Source of the DNA: Paratrimastix pyriformis
Taxonomy: Eukaryota; Preaxostyla; Paratrimastigidae
Direction: 5' to 3'
DNA: 63,915 nt
Assembly (NCBI GenBank): GCA_027972325.1
Contig: JAPMOS010000154.1
Location: 17,501 to 81,415 of the forward strand
Positions 21,240 to 33,600 of this stretch are shown one piece after another. Numbering within the stretch: position 1 is the first letter of the stretch; each line of letters opens with the position of its first letter. Below the pieces are notes generated by a model, which was not told the DNA's origin, did not search any database, and was given only the letters and a program-made list of their open reading frames with translations. The position numbers and the translations under genes were made by a program.

Positions 21240-21531
21240 GTAGGAACCCAAATTGCTCGGGTCCAAAGACTCCTGCCTCAATCACAGCCTTCTGGAATCT
21301 TCTTGCCAAAATACAATGCAGAGTCTTCAGAAACACCGGTATCAAGCTAATAGGTCTTCGGTTTGTTGGATCCCCTGGATGTTCCTCCGCTTTCATTATC
21401 ATGACCACATTGCTCCTTTTCAGCGATTCGTCAACCTCCCTTCGTTCAATCATCATATTAAACTGTACCGTTATCCACTCATTCAACTCAATAAGTCCTT
21501 CGTCAGGACTCGGACTTCCTAGATCCTCCAA
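21240..21531 (-). pseudogene. LINE reverse-transcriptase fragment (LINE D)
   Basis: The minus frame includes EEHPGDPTNRRPISLIPVFL and GPEQFGFL, which correspond to the RT fingers of LINEs A-C (EHPGDPAGRRPITLIQVFL and EEQFGFL) but differ enough to be a separate subfamily. It is cut at FGFL by the LTR of Ty3 copy 1. Confidence 0.7.
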
Positions 21532-21723
21532 CGCTGTTGGTACCCCCCACCACCACTCTCTGATGGATTGGCCCTATTATTAATCACTTCCGAAACTTTA
21601 AAGATAAAAATTATTTATCGAGTTATTTTACTCGGAATAGATACTCTCCCAGGTTATAAACCCCCAATCCCCGCGAATATTCGCGTGCTGTCTTGCTTCA
21701 CTTCACTTCCGTTTCGTTTCCAT

Positions 21724-23025
21724 ATGTCTGCACCTACCGCGACTGCAACTGCTTCCGCCGCTGTTTCTACCTCTGTGACTGCTCCTGCTGGCCTCGCGAC
21801 CCCTGCGCCTCCTGCTGGTCTTGCGGCTCCTGCGGCCCCTGCGGGAAGTCAAGCTGCGGCGCCCGTGGCGCCGCCAAAAACACCATCCGCGGGAATTTCA
21901 AGCCCCGTGGAAGACCCTTTTCTCACCCTTTTGGAAGGCGTGCCTCGTTTTCACAAGAAGCGCAGTGTGAAGGCCGGTCCGGCGGCGTGCGCTGTGGGTG
22001 GACCTGTGCCTATGGAGATCGTTGATATTGATGCAGAAGAACCTGCCAAGAATGCCGTCCCTGTGCCCCCTCCTGTGGCCACTACTGACGTCCCGAGTGT
22101 TGAAGCTCGGAATCTTGCAGGTCTGTGTGACAATCGTGCACTTGCTCTCATAATGCCGGTCCTTCAGGTTTTCCTGACAAGGACGACGGTTTGGTCGTTT
22201 TGCCGGACGATTCTTCGTCTGTGGTGAACGACGGTGCTGAAGGCGACGCGGAAGCGCTGCCTGAGGACGCACCTGCTGAAGAGGACTTGGACCTTTTTGC
22301 TCCCAAGTCTCTGGCATCTGTGCCGGCCCACCTCATCGAGGCCGTCAAGGCGGGCAGGGAGGCGGTTCAACACGAACCGCTCCCTCATGCGAGCTTGCTG
22401 GCCTTGTGCAAGCTCTACCCGAGTCTGCCCTTTGATTTGAGACTGCCCCTGCGGCAGCCTGAGGCTGCCGCCATTGATGCCGCGGCTCTTCGCGGAAGTC
22501 CTTTGGGCTCCCCTGACGTCGAGAAGATTCTCGTCGCCATCGAGGGCCAGGCCGTGCTTTTGCGGCGGGTCCTCGTTTCTGCCCTGGGGCAGATGCTGGC
22601 CCCCGAGGCTGACCCAGAGCGGGTTGGCCGGGCCCTCCGCCACGCCTCTCAACTATCCGAGTATCTTCTTTCCTCGGTTGAGCGGACAAGGAAGCAGCGC
22701 TTGACGCCCTTCCTGCGCCCTTCAATGATGCTGGCTGCAGCCAGAGGCTGCACTGATGCGGGCGACATGTTCACCCGTGAGGAGGCCCTGGCACTGGAGA
22801 AGAGCGTCTCCGGCGCCCAGGCCACCCGCACCGCCCCCACGCTTGCGCAGGCCACACAGCAGTCGGCGAAGGATTCTTCTTCGACCGCACCGGCATCGGC
22901 CCGCCCTGGAATGCACCGTCAGCGCCCGAATAAGTTTGCGCGCTTCGGTAAACGCAACCCACCAAACCCATTCCTCCCCCTGTTGTTTCGAAGAAACCGA
23001 AGGAGAAGTATGCGGGTTGCGAGGA
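21724..23025 (+). pseudogene. Gag-like part of the DIRS-like element
   Basis: The frame opens at the ATG at 21724 (MSAPTATATASAA) with an Ala/Pro/Val-rich N-terminus, followed by an acidic segment and a helical region (LLALCKLYPSLPFDLRLPL, then ILVAIEGQAVLLRRVLVSAL). The C-terminal part is basic (RQRPNKFARFGKRN). It has no zinc knuckle, as is usual for DIRS Gag. The assignment rests on position before the DIRS RT and is inferred. The frame is broken. Confidence 0.45.
23015..23025 (+). repeat. Target-site duplication of LINE C, left copy
   Basis: GGTTGCGAGGA, repeated at 35037-35047 right after the CA tail of LINE C. Confidence 0.9.
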
Positions 23026-25394
23026 GTTGGGGTCAGACTGGAAGAAGAGCAATGTGGCGGACCTGCTGCGAGTTGGGGGTCAACATTGCCCTCCTGCAAG
23101 AGACGAAAGGCACGAAAGACAACAAGCAACAGTTGGAGGAGAAGTGGATGAAGGGGTGGTGCTGGAGGAGCTCGGTGGTGGAGGACGCAGATGCGCGGCA
23201 CCCCAAGGGAGGGGTGATGATTGGGTATAGGCGGACCTTACAGATAGCAGTGCGCAAGGTCAGGGAGGTGATCCCTGGCTACTTGATGTTTCTCGATTGG
23301 TCGGAGGGGAAGACCAACCTGAGGCTCATAAATCTGTACTACCCAACTGGGGAGGGAGAGGACAAGGTGAGGGTAAGGAATGTCATTATCAGGAGGTTGG
23401 AAGAGTGCATGGCGGAGGGAGCAGCTGAGGGGAGGGGCGTGGTGGTGTACACGGACGCGAATAGCTGGGCCAAGGAGGTTGGTGAGCAGGAGATGCTGGG
23501 TCTGTATGACACGGCGAAGATGGTGGGTAAGCAGAACGAGATCACATTCGTGCGCAACAAGAAGAAAGGAGGGAAGGGGAGGTGGAGGAGGGCAAGGGAA
23601 GAAAGGGGAGGCCAGGCTGGACCTTTGCTTGGCAACGCAGGGGACGATGGCACGATTGCTGGACAACATGTGGGTGTGGAGAAATGAGGAGGTTCAATGG
23701 CAGGAAGTCACAGACCATCACATGGTAGTCACTGACTTGAGGAACATGTTGCCGGCATGGGCGGGAACGCTGCGGAGGAAGGTGGCCATCTGCCCGTCCA
23801 AGTCGGACCTGGATGCGTTGCTGCGGGAGAAGAGGAAGGATGAGTATGAAGGGATGGTGGGGAAGATGCGCACGTACCGGGAGAAAGTGCGGAATTGCTT
23901 CGGAAGGCGATGGAGAAGGGGGCGGACCCATCGTTCGAGCAGATGAGTGGGATCCTGCGGGAGACGGCGGGGAAGGTGTTTGGGTTCCGGGACGTGGCCA
24001 ACACAGACAGGGATTATGAGCCGAAGAAGCTGAGACGGATGGCGATGGCGGAGCGGGACCCGAGCCTGAGGAGGGAAATGCAGAAGCAGTTGGCCAAAAT
24101 GAGAGGCGTGCACTACAGGAAGAGGGATCGGGCGTTGGAAGGGAAGCGCAAGCGCATATATAAGGGCATCATGACAGACGGGGTGGCGCCGGTCACGTCG
24201 TATGCAACTAAGAATGTGGAGGGAAAGGTGGACAAAGTGGTCACAGATCCGGAGTCGGTGAAGAATGGATGGAGGAACTTCATGGCGGACCTGGCAAGGA
24301 GGGTGTTGCCGGTGGGCCCGAGGGTGGGGCGGGTGCCAGAAGGAAGGCCGCAGGAAGAAGGGAGGCTGATCATGGCCCCCCTCACAACGCATGATGTTGA
24401 GACAATCCTGGGGGCGCTCCCCGATGGTAAGGCGGCGGGCCCGGATGGAGTGACGGCAGAGATGATCCATGCCTGTGGGGAAGAGATCAAAGAGTGGTTG
24501 GGGAGGAGATACAATGAGATGTTGGAGCGGAGTGAGGTGCCGCAGGAGCTCAAGGTCAGTTCGGTGTTCATGGCCACGAAGTCGCAGACAGAACACCCTG
24601 GTGACCCTGCAGGCAGAAGGCCAATCACTTTGATACAGGTCTTTTTGAAGGGATTGCAGGTGGTGATGGCGTCGCGGTTCCAAGAATGGTGCGTGCAAAG
24701 GAATGTGTTTGGGGAGGAGCAGTTTGGGTTTCTGAGAGGGAGAAGGATTGAGACCCCAATTGCAGAAATTATGGGAGTGCTCACTGAGTCGAAAATTATG
24801 GGAGGCAGGGAATTCCACATGTGCTCGTTAGATATCAAAAAGGCCTATGATACAGTGGACATGGACGCACTGAGGAGGGGGTTGAGACGGATGGGGGTTG
24901 AGGAGGCATTCATCAGGTATGCGGATAGTCTGTACGAGGGGAGGAAGGCCAAAGTCATTACGGGTTTCGGGCTGACGGAGAGCTATGAGATAGAGAGAGG
25001 CATTAGTCAGGGGGACCCGCTTTCATGTCTGCTATTTATCTCATTCATGGAGGAAGTGCTGGCAGAGGTGCGAAAGCAGGAAGGTGGATATCCTGGATAG
25101 TGGAAGGAAGGTGAAAGTCCTTGCCTTTGCTGACGATGTGATGCTGGTCACTCGAACCAAGGAGCAGATGGTACGGTTGGTCAACACAGTGAGACGGAAG
25201 GTGGAGGAGGCGGGTATGCAGCTGTCGTGGACCAAGTGTGACTACCTGTGTGGGGGGGTGAAGAGCAAGACGGACCTGGACCTGGGTGAGGGTCGAGTCA
25301 TCAAGGTCCAGCAGAAGGGTGGGGCCATCCGGTACCTGTGAATTTGGATAGACGAGGAGATGAACATGAAGATCAACACGGAGAAGGTCATCCA

Positions 25395-26075
25395 CAAGAT
25401 GAATCAGCCACCTACAAACCACGACAAGAATTTTACAAGCCGCTACAAGAATTTTACAAACCGCTACAAACCGGTGACAAACCAGGACAAGACCGTACAA
25501 GAGCTGACAAACACCTTGACAAACACATTCTACAAGAATACAGGCTTGTCGTGGCCATTTGACAAGCAGTCTTCTACAAGTTTTGGTACGACAAGGGCAT
25601 GACAAGCGCACGACAAAGTGGTGACAAGGACAGTCTGGTCAAGTTGTACTTTTTTTTGTCAAACGACTTGACAAAGTCAATGACAAAAATAATGCTTGTC
25701 CCTGCTTTGTAACTTCTTGTCAAACTGGCCGGGGTGCGTTGGCTGGTCTTTTGAGTGACATGTTTGACTCGACCATTTTCAGTTGGTAGGTCAGGTCATT
25801 TTAGTCTAGCAGGTAGAGTGTCAGGTTAGCAAGTTTCAGGTCTGTGGTTCAATTCCCAACCCCCTCACATCAGAATTCGAGTACCAGACAAGTACAAGAC
25901 ATGTGACAAGAAACAAGACCAAACAAGTCACAAGGAAACGACAAAAACTTTTACAAGACAGGTACAAGCTGACAAGAAAAACTAATGACTAAAACGACAA
26001 AGCTGGGACAAGCTGGTCAGTTTGTAGATTCTTGTAGAAGTCTTGTAAAAGTCTTGTCAAAAGTGATTCATCTTG
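25395..26075. mobile_element. 681-bp inverted-repeat DNA transposon (MITE-like) in LINE C
   Basis: The insert starts CAAGATGAATCA and ends TGATTCATCTTG, a perfect 12-bp terminal inverted repeat. It is flanked by CA on both sides (25393-25394 and 26076-26077), and LINE B has a single CA at the same place, giving a 2-bp duplication. Inside each end the words ACAAG/ACAAA (left) and CTTGT (right) recur many times, mirror-wise, like subterminal transposase-binding repeats. There is no transposase frame, so it is non-autonomous. The superfamily is not recognised. Confidence 0.8.
25802..25856 (+). other. Pol III box A/box B-like sequence inside the MITE-like element
   Basis: TAGTCTAGCAGGTAGAG (from 25802) resembles a tRNA A box and GGTTCAATTCC (25846-25856) matches a B box well. 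The spacing is tRNA-like but the anticodon and acceptor stems do not fold. It may be a tRNA-derived SINE remnant captured by the transposon. Confidence 0.4.
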
Positions 26076-28654
26076 CAGAAAATGTGTGGGAGGTTGCACA
26101 GGCTGATGGACAAGAAGGTCCCACCGAGGTTGATGGTGCAGATGATCAACGAGTGCGTGTCGACGTGCCTACAATATACGGCGAGGCAGTGCCCCATGCC
26201 GCAGAAGGACCTTGAGATTCTTCAACAGCGCTATGCGCGAGTATTTCGGGAGATTGGTGGGTGCTTGGGGAAATGCGACCCGGCGGAGGTGCTCTTCTTC
26301 CCGGAGGATGAGGGTGGGATGGGTCTCAAGGACCCGGTGGATGTGCACGACATGATGGTGCTCACGCAACTGCTGGGCAGGGTGGCAGACCAACAAGGGT
26401 GCGGCGTGATGCTCCGTGAAGAGATAGCCCTGCTGCAAAAGTTATGGACGACGAGTGAGCCGCTGCTGGACAACCCCGGAAGTGGGTCAGACTGCACGCG
26501 AAGGAGAAGATGCCGGGGTGGTGTCGGGGATGTTGAGGATCTTGCACAAGAAAGGGTTGGCCATCGTGAGGGAAGGGGAAGTATTGAAAAAGGAAGCGGA
26601 ATGGGGAATGCCGACAACACTGGAGGAGCTGGCAGAGCCATGCAAAATCACCAAGCGGCACAGGCAGACACTCATGAAGAGGGGCATCAGGAGTGTGGCT
26701 GACCTGATTGTGGGCGGTAGGTTTCAGTGGGAGGGCACGATGCCGCAGTACGTGGAGGCCATCAAGGAGACGGAATATGTTGTTGGCGAGGAGGATCCGA
26801 GAGGAAGAAGTGGCAGAAAGAGATCGAAAGAGGGCAAGGACGGAACAGGAAAGGAGAGAGCCGAGAGGGCGGGACGGGCAAGAGAGGAGGATGGTGGGGA
26901 TCACGGATCCCAGACCCGGAGAGGAAGATGAGACAAGCTGATGGTGGGGCAAGGAGAGCTGGTGGTCGGCGAAGAACAGGAAACGCCGAAGCGGGGAGCC
27001 GGGGTGGAGTGGCGAAACGGAGAGGATGCATGTTGAAGCCAGCGACGAAGAGGGGGCGGAGAGGCACCTGGACCAGAACGGGGAAAGCAAGAAGAGCCGG
27101 ATGAGAGCGGGCAAGTGGGACGAGGCAATGTGGAGGCGATGGGAGGCACTGCGGGCGGAGTGTGAGGAGGTGGAGGTGCGGGTGGAGGAGCCCGAGCTGA
27201 AGTGGCGGACTTTTACACAGACGGCAGCGCGACCAAGAAGAAGGACCGGCGAGCGGCATTGGCGGTGGTGGAGCGGCTGTCCAATGGGGCACTGGCTGTG
27301 CGGGTCGGGAGAAGGTGCACGGGAAAAGGGCAAACAAACAATGAGGCAGAGCTGGAAGCCATCCTGGAAGCCATCAGAGTGGGACAGGATGCAAACGTGG
27401 AGGTGCGCACGGACAGTAAGGTGGCGAAGGGATGGGTGGAGAGGCTGATGAAGGACGACTGGACACCGACGGACCTGATCGAGTCGAAGGCCGAGGGCCT
27501 CCTCCGAAGGGACAGCGAATTCTGAAGGAGCACAGGGGTGTCCGGCTGGTGTGGGTGAAGGGGCACCAGGAGACAGGGGCATCGCTGGATGCGAAGGGGA
27601 ACAGATTGGCAGACAAGATTGCCGGGCAAAGCATCAAACAGGACATAGGCAAGGTGCAACAGGAACGGACCTGGGGTTTTCGGTTGGTTCACCAATGCGA
27701 CGGGGAGGAGGTGGAGGGAGACTCACAAGCCTCCAGTCCTTCAGCCGCCGCGGACGCATCTCCAGGGCGGCCCGGAAACGCAAGAATGCACTGGTGGTCA
27801 TCAATGCTCAGACGGGAAATGGCGGAATAAATACGCAGACCATGCGATGCGAAATGTCGGGCAGACTGGCCATGATGGCAATCTTGCAGCGTTACATCAC
27901 GGCCAACATCAGATTCTACATCAATGGTGAAGGGGATGGGAAATGTTGGTGTGGGGCGAGACTATACGAACCATTTGGTTTTGAATGCCCGGCTATGATG
28001 GGCAGTGTCGCTGAAAGGTGGAGTGGTGCCAATGCGATCAAACTGATCGCGTGGCTGGACAAGGGGGAAGGAGCAGAAGATGCAGAACAATTGCTCCAAG
28101 AAAAATGGGTGGAGCCTCTGGGTCAAAGTGTGCAGGTGAGAGGTAAGCAAATAGCGATGGACAGACTCTGGGAGCTCATCGAGCGATCGCGGGGGCGCTG
28201 GTACCGCGCCCGAACCTGGGACAGCATCTGGGAAATGTTCACCACAGAAGTGGCGAACCTCTGCGATCGATATGTGGATGGGATGAGTACGGAGATGGCA
28301 GAAGGGCAGACCCACAAGAGCACCCTGCGAAACCAGTGGACGACCCCCCACGTGGTGTCCTCTCTGCTCAGACAAGCAGGCAGTTTGACAACGATGGCAT
28401 TCTCGCATCCTGGGAATGCCGATTTGAGCTTCCCCGAATTCAGAACGCCCAGCAAGGATGACTGGTTTTTGGGTGGAAGACTGGATGGCTACGGGTTGTT
28501 TAAGGAGAATCGCGACCTCCTCATCTTTGCCAACCCTGAATACAACCCACAGGAGGAGATGGACCGGTTATTTACGGCAATTGGCGATTGGGCGGAGAGC
28601 CCAATTGGTAGAGATGGGAAGAGAGCCTTCCGATGTATCGCGATAGTCCCGTAC

Positions 28655-28658
28655 GGAG
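28655..28658 (+). repeat. Target-site duplication of Ty3 copy 2, left copy
   Basis: GGAG lies before the LTR at 28659 and recurs at 34291-34294 after the other LTR, within LINE C sequence. Confidence 0.8.
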
Positions 28659-28760
28659 TGTTGCAGGAACCGGTCGGGAGATGGGAAAAGGGGGAAGTGG
28701 TAGTTCGGGGTCGAACTCGGATATCTTGGGTCCCGGGGAGGAGAAGGCTATCTCACAACA
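28659..28760 (-). repeat. 3' LTR of Ty3 copy 2 (102 bp)
   Basis: On the plus strand it reads TGTTGCAGG...TCTCACAACA. It is among the shorter LTRs known for Ty3/gypsy elements and matches the partner at 34190-34290 at about 96-97 per cent. Confidence 0.85.
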
Positions 28761-28858
28761 CTGACTCTCCATAAAAAGCGGGGGTCGGAGCGGAAAACTG
28801 GAAAGTGGAGTGTGGAATGGAAGATGGTGGGGTGGGGTGGAAGGGTCAAAGACGAGAA

Positions 28859-30643
28859 TTAACGGGCGTTCCCTCTGCGGCGGCGGCGTTGAGGGGGACG
28901 CAGGGTGGGGTGAAGTGTGTTGGCCTTAATGTAGGCTTTGACGGCCGGGGCCCAGCGGCAGTCCCTGTATGCCACCCACTCATCGACTCCGGCGGGGTAG
29001 TCAACCCACTTCACGCGGAACCAAAGGTGGCCATCACGGAGATCGTGCCCGAAGACTTCCTCAACAAGGTACTCACCTTCCTTCAAAGCGGCGGTAGCCA
29101 GCGGGTGGAGGGGCTGCTTGGCGGTGGTGGTGGCTCTGGAGGTTGGGGGACGAGTGGCCGCAGGGGTGGTGGTGATGGGGTCAGCTGGGGCAGTGGCAGT
29201 GGCAGTGGCAATGGTGGTGGAAGTGGCAATGGTGGTGGCAGGGGTGGGAAGGGTCGGCTCGGGTGGTGTGGCGGGGTTGGTTGGTGTTGGGGCAAGGCGG
29301 TCGGCGGGAACGACAAAGGGGGCCAGGTTGTTGACGTGGGCCTTGAATTCATGGTTGTCGAGGATGTTGATCAGGGTGAGGGTGGAGTTGTCGTTCACGG
29401 CGGTGACCAAGAAGGGGCCATTCCAGGGCATCTCCAGCTTGCCGGCCTGGAAGTTCCGGCACAAAGCGTAGTCGCCAGGGGAGTATTCTGGGTGCTGCCG
29501 GTGCTTCTTCTCGTAGGCTGCACGGACTTTGGCGAAGGACTCCTTCTCTGCAGCTGCGACTTGGGCGATGAGGCCAACGCTGCGGGCGGCGAGGCGAGCG
29601 GCAAGGGATTCTGGGTCGTCAGACAAATGGAGGATGCCGAGGTCGCTGAAAAATGGCAGGCGTGGGGGAAAGCCATGGAGAACTTCCCAGGGGGTGACTC
29701 CCGTCACTCTGTTGCAGGACGTGTTCAGGGCGAACTGGATCGCCGGGATTGCATCGACCCAGCTGCGCGGGCGGGTGACGGTCTCATGGAGGAGGGTGCG
29801 GAGGGTGGCAAGGACCGAGCGGTTTGCCCTCTAGACCGTACCATGTGATTCTGGGTGGTGCGGGGAGGTTATATGGTGCTGAGAGGCAAGCAGGTCGGAG
29901 AGCTGCTGGAAGGTCCGACTGATGAATGCTGAGCCGCCGTCGGAGACAAGGAAGGCAGGGGGTCCAAATGTCCCGACCCAGCGCTCATAGAAGAGGCGGG
30001 CAGTTGTATCAGCATCGACGGCCGTGGCGGGGGCGAGGACAACCCACCTGCTGAATCTGTCCACACACACCAAAATGTGGCAAAAGCCGTTGCTGTTGGG
30101 AAGCGTCCCGAGATGATCGAGATACACTGCTTGTAGCGGCGCTTCTGTGGCGGTCGAGTACAGGGTGGGGGCCTTGGAGGGGGAGGACTTGGCTCGTTGG
30201 CAGAGGGGGCAGGACGCGGTCAGGCGGGTGATGTCGGCAGAGATGTGGGGCCAGGTGATGGCTTGTTGAAGGCGCTCAGTGGTGCGTCTCGCGCCCATGT
30301 GGCCGGCAAGGGGGTGGCTGTGGGCCAGGGCGAAGAGCGGTGAGAGGAGGTCGGGGGGCGGGGTGTCGTGGAGGCGGATGATGCCATTGTCGTCGATGTC
30401 GTAGGGCAGCTGGTCAAGGAGGGGGCGGAGGGTGTTGGCTTCGACAAAGTCATCAGGGAGTGTTGGGTGGACGGGCGGTTCGGGGGGTGTTGGTGGAGTG
30501 ACTGGGGTGTTTGTGGCGGTCACGGTGGGGGTGCTGATGGCACAGCATCGCAAGGTTGGTTGTGTTGGTTCAGGGGCAGCGGGCAGGGTGGTCAAATGAG
30601 GGGTGGTGGGGAAGGCACGGCTCAGAAGTCGGCAATGTTGCAC
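28859..30643 (-). pseudogene. Integrase and chromodomain region of Ty3 copy 2
   Basis: An HHCC zinc domain (HPLAGHMGARR, then CPLCQRAKSS) precedes the D,D,E core (VYLDHLGTLPN, DGGSAFISRTFQ) and, near the end, a chromodomain (EYLVEEVFGHD, VKWVDYP). The region is part of the Pol polyprotein; its start overlaps the end of the frame that carries RT and RNase H. The copy is not fully open. Confidence 0.8.
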
Positions 30644-33600
30644 TTACCCGGGCGGTGAACAATCACGCAGGGGTGTTCATTGAGGCAGAGGGCCCAGCGC
30701 TGGATCTTGGGGTTCTGGCTGTTGCGGGCCCACAATAAGTTCGAATGATCTGTTTCCACAGTCAACGGCCCCCGGAGGTATGGGCGGATGCGGGGCATTG
30801 ACCAAGCGATGGCCAGGAGTTCGGCTTCGGTTGTGGTGAGGAGGCGGCGTTCGGTGGTGGTCAGTTGGCGGCTGAGGAAGGTGATGGGCTCCGGTTGTCC
30901 GTCTCTGAGCTGGATCAGGACTGCGCTGATGCCGGTGCCGCTGGCGTCGGTCTTCAGGATGAGGGGGAGGTCAGGGTCGCGGTGGTGGAGGGTGTCGGGG
31001 TTGTGGGCAAGTTGGTTCTTGATGGTGGTGAAGGCACGGTCGGCTTCAGGTGTCCAGGTGAAAGAGGAGGCGTGGAGGGTGGTCCACAGTGGTGCAGATG
31101 TGGTGGCGAAGTCGAGCAGGAAATTCTGGAAATATGTGAAGAAGCCCATAGCGCTGCGGAGCTGTTCCCGGGTGGTGGGAGATGTCATGGCAGCGACTGC
31201 GGAGGTGCGGGCGGGATCGATGCGGACTGTGCCGGCGGAGACCAGCATTCCAACGAAGGGGAGCTCTTCGGGCGCAATGTCGCACTTGGGCCCCTTGAGG
31301 CGAAGCTTCCGTCGGCGGACAATTGCGAAGAATCGCGTGTGGGTGGCAAAGAAGTTGGCAAAACCAGTGGAGTGGATGGATATGTCGTCCTGGTAGGTGC
31401 TAATGTCGGCCTCGGCCGAAAGCGCTTGTGCCATGCAGATCTCAAAGTGGGCGGCGGCTGTCGCTATGCCAAACGGCATTTTGGTGTACTCGAACAGGCC
31501 AATTGGTGTGGTGAAGGCCAGGACAGGCACTGAGGCAGGTGATACGGCAATCTGGTGGTACCCGGCTGAGAGGTCGAAGTGCGACAACAGGGGACAGCCG
31601 GCGAACTTGGCGAGGAGCTCATGGATGTTGGGAAGAGGGTAGGCATTCCGTACCACGTACTGGTTGAGGCGCGTGTAGTCGGCACAGAGGCGGAAGGTGT
31701 GGCCTTTCGGTGCCAGGACGATGGGTGATGCCCAGGGAGATTCACTGGGGCGGATGACTTGGGCCTCTTGTAGGGCATCGAGGGCATGGCGGAGGAATTC
31801 GGCCTTGTCGGGGGGAAGGCGGCGAGGTGGTTGGGTGATGGGGGTGGTGCCAGGTTTGAGCTCGACGGAGAAAGCAGGGAGGTCCGCGGCCTCTGGCACG
31901 ATGTCGCCAAAGAGGTCCGCGTTGTCGAAGACAAGCTTGGCCATGACCCAGCGTTGCTCCGGGGTGAGGACCCCCGGATGCACGGGGCAAGGGGTTGGTG
32001 GCAGGTCGGGGACTGGTGAGGTGGGGAGGCTGAGGAGAGGTGCGGGTGGAGTGGTTGTGGACAGCGGCGCTGAACAGTCAGGTCGCTGGTGGTGGGTGGT
32101 GGTGGGTTGTTGGCTCGTTGCCAGGGTGAAGGGTTGTTGCGAGGGTTCGCGCGGCGACTCGGGCGGGGCGTCGAGCGCGGTAGCAGGCGGCAGGGCCGGT
32201 TGTTCAGTGGGCGGCTGTTGGACGGCCTGGGCTGCTCGTGGGTTACACACCATCCCATCTTCACACTCCACCGCTGCCCCCACAGCGGGTGGAGATTCAG
32301 AGGGGGGTGGCCCGGGCGCTGTCGGGAGAGATGGCTCATGAGAAGGCAGCGACCGTTGGGGAAGAATGGGGACGGACTCAAGGGGACCCGGGACTTGCCC
32401 TGGGCCGATGGGGGCGGCCCCTTCCGGAAAAGTCCCCTCTCGAAGGACGATTTCGGGGATTGGCAGAAGGTTGAGGCAGTCGTCGTCCTCGTCCTCGTCA
32501 GGGCGGCCTCTGTAACTGATGGCCGGAGGGGACGACAGGTCCAGGTTGAAGCCCGCCAATGCCGGGGTACCCAAGAGGAGGTAGGGTTCCCGGCTGTCCC
32601 ACATCAGGAGCTCAATGGCAGTGGGTGGGGCATCAGGTGTGAGTTGGAGGGTGATGGTGGTCATGTGGGTGACAGGGGTGTCCTTCCCGTCAGCGAGTCG
32701 GATTCGCTTCGGGGATGTGAGGGGCTGAGGAGTGAGGTTGAGGGTCTTCGCATAGGCATACCCAACAAACGAGGCCGTTGCCCCAGTGTCGACCACCGCG
32801 TCGACAGGGCCACACGGGTGTTGAATGTGCAGGTGGAGGGCGCCTTCGCGGAGTGTGAGGTTTCCATCCGAAGGAACGACGAGCGGGTCAACGTCCACGG
32901 GTGGGTTGCTGGCCTCAAAGGGCGGGGTGGTGGTTTCAGGCATGATGACGGCTGCTCTCGCACTCTCGCCGGGGTGTGGCGGGCGGGGGCGGAAGTTGTA
33001 GCGCGGTTGGGCGGTGGATGGTGCAGGGGTCTGTGGCGCGGGCGGGGCTGCGGGCGGTGGTGCAGCCGAGATGATGGTGGACGAGGCGGGAGATGGCTGG
33101 GAGGAGAACCTGGGGCAGTGGGCCGCATCTTCTGAGTGCTTCTGGCGGCAGCGCACACACCGGCCCTCCGCTTGGCATTGTTGGTACTCAGCGGCACTGA
33201 GCTTCCCAAGCACTGGGGCTGTCGGGGTGGATGTTGTGGCCGGGGTGGGCTGTCTCTGGAAAAGGGGCTGGGGGGAGAAGGCTGGTCGGGGATTGGGTTG
33301 GGGCACACGAGGGGGAAAGCGGGCAGGCACGGGGGCGGCGATGTCGGGGTCTTGCCAGGGGAGCGAGGGAGTTGGGGTGGAGGCCAGTTGCATGAGGCGG
33401 CTGCTCTCCGTGAAAGCCTGGGCCAGCTGGGCTGCTCCACCGTACGCCTGCTCAAGGGTGATGTTGGAGCCTGGATAGAACTCCGCCAAGAGAGCGGGGC
33501 CGAGGGGCGGGCCAAGGGCGTGTGCAAAGGCCTTGGGTCTTGCCCCCAGCGGGAAGTCCAGGTGGTCACAGAGGGAACTGAACTCCTCGAAGAACTCGGC

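Larger units (their letters stand above)
23026..28658 (+). pseudogene. ORF2 of LINE C, main part
   Basis: Endonuclease motifs lie at about 23080-23760 (LLQETKG, VVYTDANSW, DHHMVVTDL). A long intact frame (23895-25100) carries RT fingers and palm (GKAAGPDGV, LDIKKAYDTVD, GISQGDPLSC); the next (25084-25341) has the catalytic FADD. After the 25395-26075 insertion the thumb resumes (26073-26702). RNase H is at 27202-27640, the zinc knuckle region near 27945 and the Dam-like domain from 28331 (ANPEYNPQEE near 28530). About six or more frameshifts plus a stop just before the 25395 insertion break it. The large intact RT frame shows that it is younger than LINE A. Confidence 0.85.
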
